Shown: piece by piece, positions 6,282-9,440 of the stretch | Layout of the letters: each line of letters opens with the position of its first letter | Numbering within the stretch: the stretch's first letter is position 1 | NCBI GenBank assembly: GCA_030613045.1 | Contig: JAUWMS010000057.1 | Span: 1-9,440 of the forward strand | DNA: 9,440 nt | Origin: Candidatus Latescibacterota bacterium | Lineage (GTDB): Bacteria > Latescibacterota > 4484-107 | Reading direction: 5' to 3' | Made by a program: the position numbers and the translations under genes | The notes under the pieces: model-generated | The model's input: the letters and a program-made list of their open reading frames with translations, nothing else | What the model was told of the DNA's origin: nothing | Databases searched by the model: none

Positions 6282-6286
6282 CCTGT

Positions 6287-7300
6287 ATGAAAAGCAAGAT
6301 TTTTTGTATGCCAAAGTTGGTCGAAGTGGACGACGTGACCCTGAGCGATACCTATGGGAAGTTCCTCGTTCAGCCGTTGGAGCGGGGTTTTGGAACCACC
6401 CTGGGAAACGTTTTGAGGCGGGTGCTCTTATCTTCCGTGGAGGGGGCTGCGATTCGGGCGATCAAGATCGAAGGGGTGCACCACGAATTTTCGACCATTC
6501 CCGGCGTGGTGGAAGATGTGTCGGAAATCATTCTGAATCTGAAGGAAGTATGCCTGCAATTGCATACGGACGGAGATAAGACTTTTTTCGTAGAGAAAGA
6601 GGGGGTTGGGGAGTGGACCGCCGGAGATCTTCTGGTGGATTCGGAGATGGAAATTCTGAATCCGGATCTCCACATTGCGACGCTCAACGAGGACGCCCGG
6701 TTTCGCGCGGAGATTCTGGTAGGCTATGGACACGGCTATGTATTGGCGGAGGAGAACAAGCTTCCGGATCAGTCCGTAGATTGGATCGCGATGGATTCCA
6801 TTTTTTCGCCGATTCGGAAAGCGTGCTATGCGATTGACAATATGCGGGTCGGTGACCGGACGGACTACGACAAACTGACGATGGAGGTATGGACGACCGG
6901 GACCATCCGTCCGGACGATGCCGTGGCCTTTAGTGCGAAGTTGTTGATAGATCACCTTCGGCTTTTCATCAATTTCGAAGAAGAACCGGAAGATATCGAG
7001 GAAGAAGAAGTGGATCACGAGTCGGAACGGATCAAGACGCTTCTGAAGTTGAATGTGGAAGAATTGGAGTTGTCGGTTCGATCCAGCAATTGTCTGAAGG
7101 CGGCAGGTATCCAACTCCTGCAGGATCTGGTTCAGAAGACGGAAAGCGAAATGTTAAAATATCGGAATTTCGGGCGAAAATCATTAAGCGAACTTTCGGG
7201 GATTCTAGGCGAGTTGGGACTGTCTTTTGGAATGGATGTGTTGCCTTATCTGGAGGAGGAGAAAGAACAGGAAGAGCCCGAAGAGAAGGAGTGCATATGA
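6287..7300 (+). CDS. rpoA: DNA-directed RNA polymerase subunit alpha
   Basis: RpoA dimerises to nucleate core RNA polymerase, and its C-terminal domain touches UP-element DNA and activators. The 337-residue product has the N-terminal domain (about 8-232) with [20 protein letters not shown] at 31-50 (R44/R45) and the usual insert region. An unusually acidic linker follows ([12 protein letters not shown], 231-242). The C-terminal domain (about 250-318) has the DNA-contact residues R265, N268 and C269 in [12 protein letters not shown], and NFGRKSL. It ends in a Glu-rich tail (322-335). ATG 6287 has an upstream GAGAGGGA; the next ATG (6308) has no ribosome site. The stop overlaps rplQ by 4 nt. 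Confidence 0.98.
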   Translation: MKSKIFCMPKLVEVDDVTLSDTYGKFLVQPLERGFGTTLGNVLRRVLLSSVEGAAIRAIKIEGVHHEFSTIPGVVEDVSEIILNLKEVCLQLHTDGDKTFFVEKEGVGEWTAGDLLVDSEMEILNPDLHIATLNEDARFRAEILVGYGHGYVLAEENKLPDQSVDWIAMDSIFSPIRKACYAIDNMRVGDRTDYDKLTMEVWTTGTIRPDDAVAFSAKLLIDHLRLFINFEEEPEDIEEEEVDHESERIKTLLKLNVEELELSVRSSNCLKAAGIQLLQDLVQKTESEMLKYRNFGRKSLSELSGILGELGLSFGMDVLPYLEEEKEQEEPEEKECI

Positions 7301-7665
7301 GGCACGGGAAACAAGGACGGAAGTTAAATAGAACCGCCAGCCATCGGAAGGCTATGGTCAGGAATATGGTCACCTCTTTGGTCGAGGTGGAAGCGATTCG
7401 TACTACGGATGCCAAAGCCAAGGAAGTGCGACGTACCGCGGAGCGGATGATTACGTTGGCGAAACGGGGGGATCTGCACGCCCGGCGTCTCGCCTTGCGG
7501 GTTATTCGAAGTAGGGCAGCTGTGGCCAAGCTGTTCGATGAAATTGCACCGAGATACGTGGATCGAAATGGGGGATACACCCGGATCGTGAAGATCGGCG
7601 AGCGCCGGGGAGACGGGGCTTCTATCTCGCTTGTTCAGTTGGTGCAAGACGAACCCGGCGAATAG
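7297..7665 (+). CDS. rplQ: 50S ribosomal protein L17
   Basis: L17 lies near the polypeptide exit tunnel on the large subunit. The 122-residue protein begins [20 protein letters not shown] and contains the conserved [20 protein letters not shown] segment. The C-terminal signature [20 protein letters not shown] is followed by GASISLVQL. Length matches the short bacterial form. Its ATG overlaps the rpoA stop (ATGA), with AGGAG 5 nt upstream inside rpoA, so the two are coupled as in the E. coli alpha operon. It is the last gene of the cluster and is followed by a strong terminator. Confidence 0.97.
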   Translation: MRHGKQGRKLNRTASHRKAMVRNMVTSLVEVEAIRTTDAKAKEVRRTAERMITLAKRGDLHARRLALRVIRSRAAVAKLFDEIAPRYVDRNGGYTRIVKIGERRGDGASISLVQLVQDEPGE

Positions 7666-7705
7666 ATAGGCCCGCAGGGTTTCGGATTATGGCTATTGGT
7701 TGATG

Positions 7706-7739
7706 AAGAGCGATCTATTTTTTAGATCGCTCTTTTTTT
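7706..7739 (+). terminator. Intrinsic terminator of the ribosomal-protein operon
   Basis: A perfect 12-bp stem (7706-7717 with 7723-7734; core AGAGCGATCT / AGATCGCTCT) with a five-T loop runs into seven T at 7733-7739. It lies 40 nt after the rplQ stop. On the opposite strand no T-run follows the stem, so it acts on + strand transcripts only. Confidence 0.93.
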
Positions 7740-7797
7740 GTATTTTGACGTATCTCCCATCTCGAAATCCACGGGGGAAACAGCCCCCTTCTTCTTC

Positions 7798-7835
7798 AAA
7801 AAAAATCGCCTGCGTTCACAGACCCAGACGATTTT
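7798..7835 (-). terminator. Intrinsic terminator of the converging minus-strand gene
   Basis: On the minus strand, AAAATCGTCTG (7835-7825) pairs with CAGGCGATTTT (7812-7802). This gives 11 bp with one G-U pair and a 12-nt loop, followed by a run of T (complement of A at 7798-7805). It lies 22 nt beyond the stop of the minus-strand gene. On the + strand the G-U pair becomes a C-A mismatch and no long T-run follows, so it is specific to the minus strand. Confidence 0.8.
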
Positions 7836-7857
7836 CCGAAATATCTCCCGGAACCCT

Positions 7858-9440
7858 TTACTTCAAGATAAGCATGCTCCGGGTCTGCACGAAATTTCCC
7901 ACCTGGAGGCGACAGAAGTACTTGCCGCTTGACAGGAGTTTGTCAGAATTATCCCGACCATCCCACACCATCCAATGGATGCCCGCTTGAACGTTCTCCT
8001 CCAGCAATCTCCTGACTTCCTGACCGAGCAGGTTGTAAATGGTCATCCGGACCGCTGAGGCCGCGGGAAGTTGGTACCGGATGACCGTCTCCGCGTTGAA
8101 GGGATTGGGAAAGTTCTGATGGAGTGCAAACTTCTCAGGAAGAAGATTCACTTCCTTCGATCGCAGGATATTGATGCCTCCCTCTGCGTCGAGAAGCTCC
8201 ATCTCGATCCGGAAGCTGAGGTCTTCTGAGCCTCGCTCAACGGAGAAGATAAGATCGGTCAGGCTCGCGTCTCCACTTATGGTTTCCTCTCCAACAGCTA
8301 TATCCGCGATGAGGAGTTCTCCGGATCCGGAGACCATTCCAAGAAGAGGCAGCCGGGATGGGTCGCTCCCAAGAGGGGTTTCCGGGTTTCTCTCCGCCTC
8401 GAGGAAAACGAGTTGCTTCGGGTCGTATCGGACCTTGAAGGCATAGCCAGCAAGATCGCGCGCGCCTTGTATCCCAACGTGCAGATGGACGCTTCTTCCT
8501 CCCCCAGAGGAGATCTCCATGCTCATAGCCGCCGCCAAAGAAGCCTCCGTATTTCTTCCGGTCCTCAGGCTTACCAGCTTCGCCGCACCGAGGCTGCTGC
8601 CGTAATTTTGTGCGAAGATGGAAAAATCGCCCAAGCCAATCCGGCCATTTTCATCCAGATCGTAGAGGGAATCGAAGCTGCTCTCTCCCTCGGACAGACC
8701 GTAGTTCTGCGCGAACAGCGAGAAGTCGCTCAGATTGACCCAGCCATCTCCGTTGAAATCTCCCGCCAAACTCGGTGCTTCCGCGAGGGTAAGCGGTGTC
8801 GTTTTGCCTTGGAAGGTGGCCGATAGGACGTCCTTCTGCAGGGTCAATCCATCATAGCTGCCGACTCCGAGGTCATACTCATTCCGGATGACGACACGGC
8901 CCTCCTCGAAGGAGCAGCCCCAACTATCCAGGACCCCATCCTCCTCGGGCCAATTCCCGGTCGGAGTGGCCGCCAGTATGTCGTCTATCGGGATCTCGAC
9001 GTCCTCTTCGTTACTGCTTCCTGAAGACCAGACGATGGCGCCGACCCCGTCTTCTATGAAGTTGAACCACCCGTTGCTTGGAAGCCACAGCTTAATCCCG
9101 ATGGATCCGTCGGAACCCACGAAGTATAAATTATCACCGAAGCGATGCACTCTCCACGCCCCGTAAGTGAGCAGCTCCCCGTCCAAAATAATCTCGGAGG
9201 GCTCCGATGTGGTGACCTCCAGGGTCACGATGCTCACATCTCCCCATGCCCCGTTCGACGCCCGACCACGCACCCCGATCGTATAGCTGTCAGCCGAAAG
9301 GGAGGACACGTCCACCATAGCGGCCACGGCCTCCACCGGGGAGTCGAATCCCCCGTCGGAAGCGGCCATGGCTGTGCCGTTTCCCGCTCCCGGATCGGAG
9401 CCGATGAAAAACTCGGCCGCCACTACGGTCAGCGTCTCAC
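7858..9440 (-). CDS. Secreted modular protein: dockerin-like repeats, cohesin-like region, type IX sorting domain (5' partial)
   Basis: The frame is open to the window edge, so the true start lies beyond 9440; the GTG at 9423 is internal, and the reading continues as ETLTVV. Numbered from that GTG: residues 1-72 resemble a beta-sandwich module seen in Bacteroidetes-type surface proteins (AAEFFIGSDPGAGNGTAMA). Residues 75-215 form a beta-rich, Trp/Gly-rich region I cannot assign. Two calcium-loop repeats (DFNGDGWVNLSDF at 222-234, DLDENGRIGLGDF at 255-267), each followed by an FAQNYG motif, look like a dockerin type I pair. Residues 290-420 resemble a cohesin-like fold (YAFKVRYDPKQLVFLEAE). 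Residues 428-521 are a FlgD-like/type IX C-terminal sorting domain (LHQNFPNPFN, TIYNLLGQEV, SGKYFCRLQVG). The protein is likely exported and attached to or released from the cell surface. The substrate is unknown. Confidence 0.88.
   Translation of the reverse strand, partial: ETLTVVAAEFFIGSDPGAGNGTAMAASDGGFDSPVEAVAAMVDVSSLSADSYTIGVRGRASNGAWGDVSIVTLEVTTSEPSEIILDGELLTYGAWRVHRFGDNLYFVGSDGSIGIKLWLPSNGWFNFIEDGVGAIVWSSGSSNEEDVEIPIDDILAATPTGNWPEEDGVLDSWGCSFEEGRVVIRNEYDLGVGSYDGLTLQKDVLSATFQGKTTPLTLAEAPSLAGDFNGDGWVNLSDFSLFAQNYGLSEGESSFDSLYDLDENGRIGLGDFSIFAQNYGSSLGAAKLVSLRTGRNTEASLAAAMSMEISSGGGRSVHLHVGIQGARDLAGYAFKVRYDPKQLVFLEAERNPETPLGSDPSRLPLLGMVSGSGELLIADIAVGEETISGDASLTDLIFSVERGSEDLSFRIEMELLDAEGGINILRSKEVNLLPEKFALHQNFPNPFNAETVIRYQLPAASAVRMTIYNLLGQEVRRLLEENVQAGIHWMVWDGRDNSDKLLSSGKYFCRLQVGNFVQTRSMLILK

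Noticed and set aside
7773..7788. GGGGG/CCCCC stem between the terminators as a third terminator
   Set aside because: It has only five base pairs and no T-run directly after it on either strand.

Overview
The window carries the distal half of a bacterial ribosomal-protein supercluster (spc plus alpha operons) on the + strand. It is flanked on the left by the end of an unidentified gene and on the right by a converging gene for a large secreted, modular protein. Eleven translation, secretion and transcription genes run in one direction: rplO, secY, adk, map, infA, rpmJ, rpsM, rpsK, rpsD, rpoA and rplQ. All look intact, with family-typical lengths and conserved key residues.

Organism: the minus-strand gene ends in a FlgD-like / type IX secretion type-A C-terminal sorting domain preceded by dockerin-like EF-hand repeats and a cohesin-like region. 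This combination points to the FCB superphylum, probably a lineage outside Bacteroidetes proper (for example the Latescibacterota/KSB1/Zixibacteria kind). This is inference from family knowledge; no search was possible. The gene order, with adk-map-infA inserted between secY and rpmJ and with rpsD between rpsK and rpoA, fits a deep-branching non-proteobacterial lineage.

Layout: 1-263, 3' end of an unrecognised + strand gene with an Ala/Pro/Lys tail. 264-580, non-coding, with no rpmD (L30) or rpsE (S5) where they would usually sit. 581-2366, rplO and secY overlapping by 8 nt. 2367-2484, spacer with a heptameric repeat. 2485-3899, adk and map overlapping by 4 nt. 3900-4016, spacer with a strong hairpin. 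4017-4501, infA and rpmJ. 4502-4595, structured spacer. 4596-6137, rpsM, rpsK and rpsD. 6138-6286, structured spacer. 6287-7665, rpoA and rplQ overlapping by 4 nt. 7706-7739, the operon terminator. 7798-7835, a terminator for the opposite strand. 7858-9440, the minus-strand secreted-protein gene, open at the right edge.

How the genes work together: the r-proteins L15, L36, S13, S11, S4 and L17 and initiation factor IF-1 build and start the ribosome. RpoA nucleates RNA polymerase, SecY is the translocon pore, Map trims initiator methionine and Adk balances adenine nucleotides.

No wholly new defence or mobile system is visible. The most interesting signals are regulatory: several intergenic spacers (before infA, rpsM, rpsD and rpoA) hold complementary segments. 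In the infA, rpsM and rpoA spacers one segment can pair with either of two partners, and at rpsM and rpoA one of those partners touches the Shine-Dalgarno sequence. Three successive structured junctions use TTG starts (infA, rpsM, rpsK). The break in gene order before rplO and the domain make-up of the minus-strand protein also deserve a look.
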